From contig JBCBPW010000003.1 in assembly GCA_039820545.1 (NCBI GenBank), forward strand, positions 62,001 through 126,000: DNA of 64,000 nucleotides. Reading direction: 5' to 3'. Shown in pieces: positions 37,401 to 46,700 of the stretch. This stretch comes from JALEFZ01 sp039820545. GTDB taxonomy: Bacteria > Bacteroidota > Bacteroidia > J057. Numbering within the stretch: position 1 is the stretch's first letter; each line of letters opens with the position of its first letter. The translations under genes were made by a program, and so were the position numbers. The notes under the pieces were generated by a model, which was given only the letters and a program-made list of their open reading frames with translations, ran no database searches and was not told the origin of the DNA.

Positions 37401-38250
37401 GGTGTACCCTCCCGTCAAACGTGTACTGGTGCAGAAGGCGTATCTCGCATTTATCGAAGAGTTGGCTCAGATGGTAAAAGAACTAGATCCTTACCATCCT
37501 GTATTTGCCTCTCTAGCACATTATGATGGCTTAGATGGTGCCTTATATGCCATGGAATCCTATGTGCCTAGCGTTCAGATTCTCTCTGTCAATACGCACT
37601 ATGAGGCGCAACTGGCAGAAGTGGATACCTTGATGCGGAAGTTCTGTGCAGGGCGACCTTATCTGGTATCAGAGTTTAGTCCGGGCGGGTACTGGGACGC
37701 AGATTATACCGAGCAGGATGTGTGGGGAAATATCATTGAGCCTTCTCCTTATCAAAAAGCACAAGCCTATCACAAGCATTGGAACAAGTATATAGAAGGC
37801 AACCAAGGAAATAATCTAGGAGGTATCGCTTATTGCTGGCAGGACCGACTAGAAGGAACGCTGACTTGGTTTGGCATCACCGATCATATGGGCAGAAAAA
37901 CGCCCTCTTACTATGCGCTCAAGGCAGCTTGGAAAGATGAAGAGGTCGTATTTCCGTTGGCGGATTTGCGTTTGACCAGTCCTTTGGTCATTCCCAATGG
38001 CGTCATTCCCTTCTTGCCGTTCCGATCTGTCTCCGCTAATAATCCAACGGAAGATTTGACCTACGAGTGGAAGATTATTCCTGAAGGATCTTTAGATGCC
38101 GTAGATTGGGGAAGTGTGAGCAACGAATGGAAGATGCTTAAGATTGATTTACCGATACCTGATGGTAAGTATCGTGTGCATTTGTCTATTTATGATCGAG
38201 AAGGGAATGTTGTACAGGCTTCCAAGGCTTTTAAGATTCCTTATCCTTAA
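34438..38250 (+). CDS. Cellulose-synthase-like GT2 glycosyltransferase fused to glycoside-hydrolase-like domains
   Basis: 1270 residues. Part 1 (1-565): two N-terminal membrane helices (about 31-47, 56-75), then a processive GT2 domain with CDEGND (Asp132), LDPDHVPS (Asp182/184), LSEDMHT (Glu272/Asp273) and QQLKW (309-313), the last a Lys variant of the QxxRW motif, followed by five or six membrane helices. KVPYIPTPKDD resembles the cytoplasmic gating loop of BcsA. A basic loop (503-540) precedes the last helix (543-561), which places the remainder in the periplasm. Part 2 (~580-830) is a hydrolase-like region of uncertain family with WDAFIRGAYQSQWERMAWYF. Part 3 (~850-1165) is a clan GH-A TIM barrel with FFIKGISYNP, WNLGNE (acid/base Glu981) and LVSEFSPGGYW (nucleophile Glu1079). 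A beta-rich tail ends it (~1170-1270). The fusion suggests that polymer is made and trimmed or transglycosylated by one protein. A lipoprotein resembling part 3 follows. Confidence 0.88.
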   Translation: MTRYDIPKDIQDPDLKVIKVPTGVQMWTLRGFVILGLLALAHFLYWFVDKDHIGYAPLFWVLAFAFGFRILKILHEWYHYVSMSAPERPETDKEWQVDMITTYVPGEPYDMLLETLEAMVNVRYPHKTYLCDEGNDPFLIEKCKELGVIHSYRGPDKKNAKAGNVNYCLKHHCDGEIAVILDPDHVPSPDFLDRVIPYFEDEEIGFVQCIQAYKNRNESFIAKGAAEQTYHFYGPMMMSMNTYGTVQAIGANCSFRRAALDSIGGHMPGLSEDMHTAMRLHAQGWKSVYVPEALTRGLVPATLSGYYQQQLKWSRGSFDLLVHVVPKLIRDFSWRQAIHYILIPLYFLSGLIGLIDIAVPILALVTARSPWHVEMVELLQAALPILLLTVIIRQYVQRFVLEEHERGFHFMGGALLFGTWWINLIGLIYTFFNVKVPYIPTPKDDEKVDEWKISWPNFLAIFISLSAIIYGLSIDWSPYSMVMATYAGINVFMLSFIVIVSQQKTLSKFYGWLYGGKGILAQLRSGWYHIRHALIYPILRNAGISAALLIGMVLVAFTFLKVERDFDMTREGNVTSAQTREFYSGQYLSGMGTLTTDTEQVDPTAPNLVAVRTELTPEGWDVSTWESLSRQLTEGQIPLIEIQLKGIDADSETPAWDAFIRGAYQSQWERMAWYFRTWKTPVVIQPHLAIPDSVPPLRAEAYRLAWAEMVRIVRNEGAWNVLWSWPQTEHIELFPGKYWVDYRHMAMDQYVRDTAQTQWNHIPLFLTSTGGKAEDVGQWQEDGAVHAVIIKSKKENAHQSISIKELLQFQQEVLGLKEQKYLLGKVGGGKEKVESMQVVPVRMEEPVALTSGVQLMQSPEGWRLSVDGAPFFIKGISYNPAHDWRDGFTPLTRHKLEEDFEAIKEMGANTIRRYTPGVYDVNILRAAEAADLKILYGFWFDPAIDYSQDEEAKAKYRAQIIETIQELRGNPTILGWNLGNETFFKLSMVYPPVKRVLVQKAYLAFIEELAQMVKELDPYHPVFASLAHYDGLDGALYAMESYVPSVQILSVNTHYEAQLAEVDTLMRKFCAGRPYLVSEFSPGGYWDADYTEQDVWGNIIEPSPYQKAQAYHKHWNKYIEGNQGNNLGGIAYCWQDRLEGTLTWFGITDHMGRKTPSYYALKAAWKDEEVVFPLADLRLTSPLVIPNGVIPFLPFRSVSANNPTEDLTYEWKIIPEGSLDAVDWGSVSNEWKMLKIDLPIPDGKYRVHLSIYDREGNVVQASKAFKIPYP

Positions 38251-38306
38251 GATCCTGTAGTTTAATTCCCATTTATCAAATAGATTCTGATACATTGACG
38301 CGAAAG

Positions 38307-39662
38307 ATGCGGATATCGAACCTCCATATATTTTCCTCTTTACTTCTCTGTTTCCTTTGGGGTTGCCAGTCGGATGTGACGCCTCAAACTTGGGGAACCT
38401 ACCATTTTCCACGTCCTGATGCGAAGATGACACTGGTTCAAGAGAATGGAAGCTTTGAGATCATGGTAGATGGTCAGCCTTTCCAGATCAGGGGAGGAGG
38501 AGGCCGTACCCATTTGGATGAGTTGAAGGCGATTGGGGGGAATACCATTCGGACTTGGAGTACCTTCGAGATGGATACCTTGCTGGAGCAGGCGCAGGCA
38601 GCAGGGCTCAAGGTCATGGTGGGACTGGATGTGGTTCCAGGGAGATTGGGGCTGGACTATATGGACACAGCGCAGGTGGCCGAACAAAAGGCCCGCATCC
38701 GTCAGGATATATTGAAGTACAAGGACCATCCCGCACTCTTGATGTGGAATGTGGGCAATGAGCTGGACCTTTTCTACGAAAAAGATGCGCTGTACTATGC
38801 CATCAATGATATAGCGGAGATGATCCATGAGATAGATCCCGACCATTTGGTCACCGTTTCTGTAGGGATTAAGCCTCTGTGGATCAATAAAGTGGCAACG
38901 CTTTGTCCTGCCATTGACATTTTATCGATCAATGTCTTCTCTCCTCTGCCCTCCCTGCCTAGCTTGATGAATAGTTCGAGTATCGCATGGAAAGGGCCTT
39001 ACATCGTCACCGAGTGGTCGAGCAAGGGCTACTGGGAGGTCGGATTTGTAGATTGGGATGCGCCCATCGAACCACCGAGTAGAGAAAAGGTTGCCCAGAT
39101 GATGCATTGGTATCAGAACTCCATCGCTTGGGATCAGGCGCGTTGCATGGGGAGTTTTGCCTTCTATTGGGGAAACAAACAAGAGCGCACCCATACGTGG
39201 TTCAGCATGTTTTCGAAGGAGGGAGAAAAGACCTCTCGTGTCGATGCCCTTCAGTACTTGTGGGAAGGCAAATGGCCTGAAAATCGCGCACCCGACGTGG
39301 ACTCCGTGGTCGTCGCTGGATTTCCTGCGGACCAGTCCATCTATGTAGGGCCAGGCGAGACGCACAATGTGCGGGCTGTCACCTTTGACGCAGAAAACGA
39401 TGCACTCTCTATAGAGTGGGAACTCATGGCCGAGGGCGCTTACCGCAATACCTTCGGTGGAGACAAGGAGCAGCGTCCCCAGCAGTATCCTGAATTGCTC
39501 CTCAGTCAATCGGGCCATACCCTCACCTTTCAAAGTCCTCAAGAGATCGGCGCTTACCGCCTATTCGTTTATGTCCGCGACGGCAAGGGCAACTTTGGCT
39601 CGGCCAATATTCCCTTCTTCGTATCGGAGAAGAAGATCGTGTCGGGAATTGCAGGGAAGTGA
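38307..39662 (+). CDS. Lipoprotein glycoside hydrolase, clan GH-A (GH2/GH5-like TIM barrel)
   Basis: 451 residues from the ATG at 38307 (MRISNLHIF); a TTG four codons earlier is less likely. The signal ends in a lipobox FLWGC (Cys20). A short beta segment (FEIMVDGQPFQIRGGG) leads into a TIM barrel with NTIRTWSTFEMDTLL, LMWNVGNELDLF (acid/base Glu152) and YIVTEWSSKGYWE (nucleophile Glu236). Both catalytic glutamates are present, so it should be active. A C-terminal beta domain follows (about 330-440). The layout and many phrases copy the last third of the synthase-hydrolase fusion encoded 56 bases upstream, including the GKYRVHLSIYDREGN/GAYRLFVYVRDGKGN tail. It probably acts on the same polymer from the periplasm or cell surface, trimming, remodelling or degrading it. 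GH family and bond specificity cannot be set by eye. Confidence 0.85.
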   Translation: MRISNLHIFSSLLLCFLWGCQSDVTPQTWGTYHFPRPDAKMTLVQENGSFEIMVDGQPFQIRGGGGRTHLDELKAIGGNTIRTWSTFEMDTLLEQAQAAGLKVMVGLDVVPGRLGLDYMDTAQVAEQKARIRQDILKYKDHPALLMWNVGNELDLFYEKDALYYAINDIAEMIHEIDPDHLVTVSVGIKPLWINKVATLCPAIDILSINVFSPLPSLPSLMNSSSIAWKGPYIVTEWSSKGYWEVGFVDWDAPIEPPSREKVAQMMHWYQNSIAWDQARCMGSFAFYWGNKQERTHTWFSMFSKEGEKTSRVDALQYLWEGKWPENRAPDVDSVVVAGFPADQSIYVGPGETHNVRAVTFDAENDALSIEWELMAEGAYRNTFGGDKEQRPQQYPELLLSQSGHTLTFQSPQEIGAYRLFVYVRDGKGNFGSANIPFFVSEKKIVSGIAGK

Positions 39663-39999
39663 AGCATGAGGGAATTAAAGAATGAAGGAATGAAATGTCT
39701 ACGCCTTCTTCAGGTAAAAATTCAGTAGGATATTTCTTTCATTCCTTAACTCTTATCCTGGTCTAGCGATAAGCGTCATCAGGGATTCATTTTGAGGTTT
39801 TGGATTATAGCAAGGGTAATAATTATTCTTGTGATTTTTGTGATTTATAATTTGAATGAGATGGATAATATTTTATATGCTTGATTTTCAGTAGTTAAAT
39901 TTTAAGTGATAAAATATATAAAGATAAAATTTGCCTATCATAATAAAAGTTTCCATATTGGATATGAAACACAATTTTTATTAACGTTTATAAATAACC
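39663..39999. other. Intergenic boundary between polysaccharide locus and RHS island
   Basis: 337 bases without a gene. AAGGAATGAAA (39685-39695) and TTTCATTCCTT (39737-39747) are perfect inverted repeats with a 41-base loop and might terminate the glycosidase transcript. From about 39780 the sequence turns strongly AT-rich up to the RHS leader fragment. Confidence 0.5.
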
Positions 40000-40200
40000 A
40001 TGAGAACCACAAACATGGGGCTGTTAATCGCCCTATTATTGTTTGGGTATGTTGCGACAGCCCAAGACAATCTCTCCGACTATGTGCCTCGATCCCCCGA
40101 GGCAGAAGCCCTCTTCAAATATCAAGAGATTCCCGTTTCCCTTTTCACAGGGACGCCCAAGATTGACATCCCTTTGCTGGGATTTCAGGAGGGGAATTGA
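40000..40200 (+). pseudogene. Truncated N-terminus of a secreted RHS/YD-type protein
   Basis: 66 codons. A signal peptide (MRTTNMGLLIALLLFGYVAT, then AQ) is followed by PRSPEAEALFKYQEIPVSLF and TGTPKIDIPLLGFQEGN, then a stop. The same order occurs at the start of the full-length gene 100 bases downstream (SSPTAAALGKYGDIPVSYHT, GVPQISIPIYTIQEGS), so this is the first ~65 residues of a paralogue whose remainder is gone. It is probably the remnant of a duplication or of replacement of one RHS gene by another. It may still be expressed as a short secreted peptide, but it is most simply a gene fragment. Confidence 0.75.
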
Positions 40201-40295
40201 ACATGCCTTGAGCTGACGCTTGTCTGGAAGGCCATACTTTTATCCTAAAAACCAACCATCAGTATTTCTCAGAATCTTACTTATTTCATTTGACT

Positions 40296-43200
40296 ATGAA
40301 AAACACAATCTTAGCACTCTATGCGCTATGCTTCCTGTTTTATGGAGCATGGGCGCAAGAGGGAGGTTTTGAAGCACCTCAGGTTTCAAGTCCTACGGCA
40401 GCCGCCTTGGGCAAGTATGGGGACATCCCTGTGAGCTATCACACGGGTGTACCGCAGATTTCCATTCCGATTTATACCATACAAGAAGGAAGCATACAGG
40501 TTCCCATCTCGATGTCGTATCATAGCTCGGGAATCCGAGTAGATGAGTTAGCTTCTTGGGTGGGGCTAGGCTGGAGCCTAAATGCAGGCGGAGCCATCAC
40601 TCGTACCGTCAATGGAATGGCTGACGAAGGAGGAACAGCTCCCCTCAGCGGTCCCAGAGAAAACACAGATAAACGTGGATGGTACGAAAACAAAGGACTA
40701 CATCCTGGATTGTCAGACCCAACATGTTATGCAGATCCGAACAATTATCCTGCAATAGATGGACGTTATGAGGACTGCTATACAAACTCCGAATATAGAG
40801 CTCCGACCTGCCGAGAGTTTTATCTAGATGCGGCAGATGGTTTTATAGATACCCAGCCCGATATGTTCAATTTTAATGTAGGGGGACAGTCTGGAAAGTT
40901 CATTTTTGACGACAAAGGGCAAGTTCAATTCCTTCCCAGCAGTGATTTCAGGGTAGAACCTGCAGCCGATTTCTCTTCATGGAAACTTATTGCTCCTGAT
41001 GGAACAAAGTACTTCTTTGGAGGTCCCTCTGCTACTGAAAAATCCTACTCCAATGGGCAGGGACTTGCTCCCTCTCCTGAGCTTATGCGATCCACTACAT
41101 GGTATCTCACGAGAATCGAATCTGCTAATGGGACACATTATGTGGAATTTACCTACGAACAAGAAAATTACAGTTATGCTACAGTACCTAGCCACTCTGT
41201 GACCATCTACTGCGATGGGACCAAACAAGGTGATTTTGGAATGCCTCCCGTCCATGCTGTTAAAAATGACATCGAAGGATGGAGATTGAAGCAGATCACT
41301 ACGAGTTCGGGAAAAGTAATAGTTGATTTTGAAGCGAATTCACTGCGAACAGATGTTTCGAGATACAACAATGTAAGTGCCAATAACAATGAGGCGAAGC
41401 ATCTCAATCAAATCAATATTACAAAAGGAAATAACCTGCGTTCCTTCGTATTGGGACACAGCTATTTTGTATCTAATACAACGATACCTCCTCATATTAC
41501 AGTGTCTGACCATGATACTAGACGCCTAAGATTGAACAGTATATATGAAGAATCGGGAGGTCAGCAGCTCGAAGGTCATACTTTTGGATATGTTGAAACG
41601 ACAGGGATGTGTCGTCGCAATGCCTTGGCCAGAGACCACTGGGGATATTACAATGGCGCGCTCTTTAATTCAGGCCTCATTCCGACGGTAGATGTGAACA
41701 ATGTAAATAATGTCTCATGGAATTCAGTGAACCGAGAGCCCGATGAGACTGACATGGAAGAGTGGATACTGAATTCCATCCAATATCCTACAGGTGGGAG
41801 TACAAACTTTGAATATGAAGCGCACAGAGCGTTGCATGGAGGAATTCTCAAAGTTGTAGGTGGATTACGAATCAAAGAGATCACAAGTTATCCAGGAGAA
41901 TCTCAACCTACATTGACACAAACATTTACCTACAAGCAGCCCAACTTGTATGGAAGTTATCCTACTGCATCAAGCTATGTATTTACTGTGAATGAAAGTG
42001 CGCCTGAAGGACCCTCTTATACAATGTCTCCACCACAACTTTGTGCGAGTTATATGGTCATGGGAAGTCCTATGGTAGCTGCGCGAACACCTATGGGATA
42101 CCACATAGGATATGGAGAAGTGGAAGTATCTTCAGGGAGCAATGGCAAGAGCATCTATCAGTATCACAATTTGCCTACCCAATCGATAGGAGGATTATAT
42201 GCAAGTAGTGCCGTTTATCCATTTTTACCTGGTCAGAATGATCTGTTAGCTTCTAAATTAAAGTATGAAGCGCAGGAAGATGCGACAGGAAATGTCGTCT
42301 CAAGCACAACCTACGAGTACGGGAAAACACAATCAGGTTTAGTTGTCGGACTTGCGGTTACCTCATTTTCAGAGAGTACGACGGGATGTAACAATAAGCC
42401 TACACAAATTCCTATTCCCTCTGCACGGGAGTTTCGCTGGGAAGTAGGAGACGTAAAACTCAATCGCAAGATCGAGTGTGTAGATGGTGTATGTACAACG
42501 ACGGACTATACCTACTCAACCCATCAGGCACATAATTTCCCTGTGGAAGTCTCCGTCACAAATAGCGATGGACAAGTTTTAAAGACACGAACCACTTATT
42601 TTGATCACTGGTTTGACTACTCAGGCTGTCAGGTAGATTTTGGGACCTGTGTAGACGAGTTTGATGCAGCAGCTAGGATTTTGTGGACTCAATATGCTGA
42701 GGGGGATTTGACAGGAGTTGCATGGAGTACTGCCTACAGATCTCTTGAAGAAACGTATTGGGACTGTATCACAGATGAGTGTATCGACTGGGAAGACTGC
42801 CGCAATGGAATCAACACGGCTAATCAAGGTACGCATCCAGAAGTAGTGGAGATGGTAAAAAGGAATATTCTGGCTCCTTATGAAGTGAAAAAGTACACAG
42901 GCACCACCGTCACAGGCGGAACCAATATCAGCTATGATCTGATCAATTTCCCAGGATCTACCGCGCCGCATATCCTCCCGACACGCTATCTCCAATTGGC
43001 ACCTCCTAGCACCTGGATCAATCAGATAGATGTAGCCTATGATGAGAAAGACTACATGCTGGCCCATAAGCGCGAATCGGGTATTTCTACAGACTACATC
43101 TGGAACCATGACAAAGGATTCATGACAGCAGTTGTGACCAATTCAGATCAAGCTGCTGTTGATGCGACCAACTATGAGTCCAAGATCGCTTATACAAGCT

Positions 43201-43763
43201 TCGAATTGCAGTATGAGCCCGATGACAATCAACTGAATTTCTCAACAGGAGGATGGAATATCTTCCGAGGCAGTGGACAACTCGGCGGATGGGATCAATC
43301 ATCAGCAAGAGTGCAAACGGGGATACATGCTTTCAAGATTGCAAACAGAGACAACAGTCAGTATCGATATGTCTCTAAAAACGTAGTTGCGGGTAAGTAT
43401 ACCGTTTCCTTCTGGCATCATGGGAGTCCTATCAATGTGAAAGTAGGGGGACAACTGATATTGACAAGTAGTGGGAATATTGGGACAGCACCTCAACTGA
43501 TCACTGTGAACTTCGAAACCAACAACAATGCGGTCTTGGAGATCTCTTGCCCAGGAACTTCCTTCATCGATGAGCTAAGGCTCCATCCCCAAAATGCCCA
43601 AATGGCTACTTACGCGTATGATCGAGCCTTCCGACTGCAAGCCGAGACTGATGCCAACAATCGCAGCAACTACTATGAGTACGACGACTTCGGGCGCTTG
43701 ATCTACGTCAAGGATCAGGACCAGAACTACGTACAAGGCAATAAATACAACTATAAAAATTAA
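40296..43763 (+). CDS. Large secreted YD-repeat protein, first partner of the RHS pair
   Basis: 1155 residues from the ATG at 40296, two codons inside the longest frame. MKNTILALYALCFLFYGAWA plus Q is a Sec signal peptide. The N-terminal ~100 residues (GDIPVSYHTGVPQISIPIYT, SMSYHSSGIRVDELASWVGL, then GWSLNAGGAITRTVNG) are the conserved opening of Bacteroidota RHS-type proteins, recalling SpvB-like openings of insecticidal toxin components. The middle is beta-rich with many Tyr/Gly/Asn residues and some cysteines. YD-type repeats appear at the end (YAYDRAFRLQAETDANNRSN, YYEYDDFGRLIYVKDQDQNY). There is no RHS core closing motif; that is on the next gene, 24 bases downstream. The two probably form a split shell, as TcB and TcC do in Tc toxins, though this comparison is inference. 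Function (toxin shell, adhesin or surface filament) unproven. Confidence 0.82.
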   Translation: MKNTILALYALCFLFYGAWAQEGGFEAPQVSSPTAAALGKYGDIPVSYHTGVPQISIPIYTIQEGSIQVPISMSYHSSGIRVDELASWVGLGWSLNAGGAITRTVNGMADEGGTAPLSGPRENTDKRGWYENKGLHPGLSDPTCYADPNNYPAIDGRYEDCYTNSEYRAPTCREFYLDAADGFIDTQPDMFNFNVGGQSGKFIFDDKGQVQFLPSSDFRVEPAADFSSWKLIAPDGTKYFFGGPSATEKSYSNGQGLAPSPELMRSTTWYLTRIESANGTHYVEFTYEQENYSYATVPSHSVTIYCDGTKQGDFGMPPVHAVKNDIEGWRLKQITTSSGKVIVDFEANSLRTDVSRYNNVSANNNEAKHLNQINITKGNNLRSFVLGHSYFVSNTTIPPHITVSDHDTRRLRLNSIYEESGGQQLEGHTFGYVETTGMCRRNALARDHWGYYNGALFNSGLIPTVDVNNVNNVSWNSVNREPDETDMEEWILNSIQYPTGGSTNFEYEAHRALHGGILKVVGGLRIKEITSYPGESQPTLTQTFTYKQPNLYGSYPTASSYVFTVNESAPEGPSYTMSPPQLCASYMVMGSPMVAARTPMGYHIGYGEVEVSSGSNGKSIYQYHNLPTQSIGGLYASSAVYPFLPGQNDLLASKLKYEAQEDATGNVVSSTTYEYGKTQSGLVVGLAVTSFSESTTGCNNKPTQIPIPSAREFRWEVGDVKLNRKIECVDGVCTTTDYTYSTHQAHNFPVEVSVTNSDGQVLKTRTTYFDHWFDYSGCQVDFGTCVDEFDAAARILWTQYAEGDLTGVAWSTAYRSLEETYWDCITDECIDWEDCRNGINTANQGTHPEVVEMVKRNILAPYEVKKYTGTTVTGGTNISYDLINFPGSTAPHILPTRYLQLAPPSTWINQIDVAYDEKDYMLAHKRESGISTDYIWNHDKGFMTAVVTNSDQAAVDATNYESKIAYTSFELQYEPDDNQLNFSTGGWNIFRGSGQLGGWDQSSARVQTGIHAFKIANRDNSQYRYVSKNVVAGKYTVSFWHHGSPINVKVGGQLILTSSGNIGTAPQLITVNFETNNNAVLEISCPGTSFIDELRLHPQNAQMATYAYDRAFRLQAETDANNRSNYYEYDDFGRLIYVKDQDQNYVQGNKYNYKN

Positions 43764-43787
43764 CCTCCCCAGCATAACCTATTTATC

Positions 43788-46700
43788 ATGAAATCGTTTA
43801 TCACGTTTTTTATTCTCCTGGGATGTATCTCCTGGGGGTGGGGACAGTCCGTTCCGACCAATAAGAATTATATACAATCGACCACCGCTCGGGTGGAAGT
43901 GCAAACCCAGGCTGCTTTTAACGCCCTTTCTACAAAGGAAGATAAGCAGGTCCAAGTCCAGTATTTTGACGAGTTGGGTCGTCCGATTCAAGGATTTGAT
44001 TGGAAGAGTGCTCCCAATGGAGAGGACATCATTCAGGTCCAGACCTATGACAATCTGGGGCGTACACCTACTCAGTACCTTCCCTTTGTCAAGTCACAGA
44101 ATGCTACTTTCATAGATCCCACGACAGCCTTGACGGATCAGGCAAATTTTTATCTGCCGAATGCTGACCATGCGTCAGATCCTTTTCCACAAGCTGTAAG
44201 TCAGTTTGAAGCTTCTCCGCTGAGTCGTGTCATCGAGCAAGGCGCGCCAGGGCAGACATGGCAACCCAATGGTACCTCCGCAGGGATACAGGGAGCCAAT
44301 GAGCATACGGTGATCCAGGCTTATAAGAAAAATGATGTGCCTGTAAGGGTTCCCATCATGTATCAGGCTTGTCAATCTGTAGATATCAACTACAACTATC
44401 CTGTAGGAAGCCTCATGCTGGCAGAGATGACAGATGAAAATGGCTTTTTGACAAGGACTTATACAGATAAATTAGGCCAAACCATCCTTCAGGGGATAGA
44501 CGATGGCTCAGGTGTATTGGTATACACCGCCTACGTGTACGATTGCTCAGGGCGAGTGAAGCATGTGATACAGCCCGAGGCGTATGATGCTTTAATTCAA
44601 GGGAATTGGAGTAGTACGGTTGTCGATCAATATGTCTTCCAGTACGTCTATGATGCTAGGGGGAGAGTGATCGAGAAAAAAGTGCCAGGTGCTGATTGGG
44701 TCTATATGGTCTATGATAATTTAGATCGTTTGGTCCTTTCTCAGGACGGAGCACAGCGTGCCAAAACGACTCCTGAGTGGAGCTTCACGATGTATGATGA
44801 GCTAAACCGCCCTATCATTACAGGTTTGTACAAAAGTTCGGATACCCACAGTAGCCTACAAACGATTTTCTCTTCTCCTAGCTTCACCAAAAGTGAATCT
44901 CCCGCCAATAATTCCTGGACGGATATGACAGGCGAGGTGATCGAAGGTTATACTATGACTTCCTACTGCCTTCCACAAGATCTAGAGGTGCATGCTGTCA
45001 CCTACTATGACGATTATGATTTGGATTCAGACGGGACGGTCGACTATGGGATTGCTGCGGTAAGCGAAATCCCGAACTTGACAAGCTTAGTCAACGCTCG
45101 TACGCATGGTATGATTACAGCTGTGAAAGTGCGTGTATTGAATCCTGATCCTGACATGCCGACTTGGTTGAACACGGTCACCTTTTATGATAAGTATGGA
45201 CGCGAAATACAGACACTAGCTGATAACCATTTGGCGCTAAGTGGGAGCTTTGACCGTACGAGTTATGACTACAACTTTGTAGGGGAACTGCTCAAGTCGG
45301 TCCGTACACACTCAGATGGGACGACGCAGACGAAGATTGTAGAAGACTTTGTCTATGATCACAGAGGGCGTTTGCAACAGCATTTTCACCAGACAAATAA
45401 TCAGGATCGTATCCTATTGACTCAGAATACCTATAATCAACTAGGACAACTGATCGTAGAGGATCTGCATTCGGAAGACAATGGAGCTAACTTCCTCCAA
45501 AACGTAGACCGCAAATACAACATCCGTAGCTGGATGACGGATATCAATGATGTGGATTCCATCTGTCCATCTGGTACACCTCAAGAACTCAATGTCGCTG
45601 TAACCTCTATTACAGTTGATTTTGACTTGAATAACCAAGTCTTAGGAGGAGGGGGTACCTTTGGCTCTGGACAAGTCGGCGGCGGACCAGGTGGAAGTCT
45701 CAGTTCAGGTGATTTAGGCTTTACCGTTTCGGACGGAAAATCTGTCACCTTCTATGATCCTGCTTCGCAGAGTTCCTACCAAACTTCTCCTGTATATAGC
45801 GAAACGCAGTCCATTGATTTTCCTGGAGATCCCAATCCCAATTTGTTTTCCTTGCCTGATCCTATGGTGATTACCTTCACTGTACCCCAAGTCATTGGGA
45901 CTACAGGCTGGGATGCATTTGCGCAAAATCTAGAGACAGCCATTATCAACGCACTTGCGGGTACGACCAATTTGATGACTTCAGCGATGAAGACACAGTT
46001 GGCGCAGCAGATCGTCAGCAACTATCAAACAGAGGTCAACAACATCCTTGCAGGCTATCAGGCGACAGATCTCTTCGCGATGCGCTTGCACTATGAAGAT
46101 GGCTTGACGAACCTCAACAGCAATGCCGCTCCCCAATACAATGGCAACATCTCAGGTCTCGAATGGACTGTTCCAGGTAGTTGCGACATCTCGGGCTATG
46201 GTTTTGCCTATGATGGCCTGAATCGCCTGACTCAAGCAGCATCGGGTGTCAAGTCAGGTACTTCCTGGACCCATGATGCCAAGTATAGCACCGCGTATAC
46301 CTATGACCTCAATGGAAACATTCTGACACTTGTCCGTAATGGGATGACAGTAGGAGGGGCGACGCCTACATTTGGAGGCATTGATAACTTGAGCTACACC
46401 TATCAGGGCAACCGACTCCAAAGTGTGGCAGATGCCATTACAGGTAACTTCGCAGGAATCGAGCACTTCCGTGACGGAAACACAGGGACAGACTACGCCT
46501 ACGATGCCAGCGGCAACATGATTCAAGATCAGAACCGCAACCTCAATGTAATCTACAACCACATGAATAAGCCTGTATCGGTGATCAAGGATGCTTTTGA
46601 TGTCATCGCGTATATCTACAGTGCCGATGGAACCAAGTTGAGACAAAAGGTCCTAGACAACTCTGTGGTTGAGCTGGGCATAGGAGGCAATCCTTTGCAA

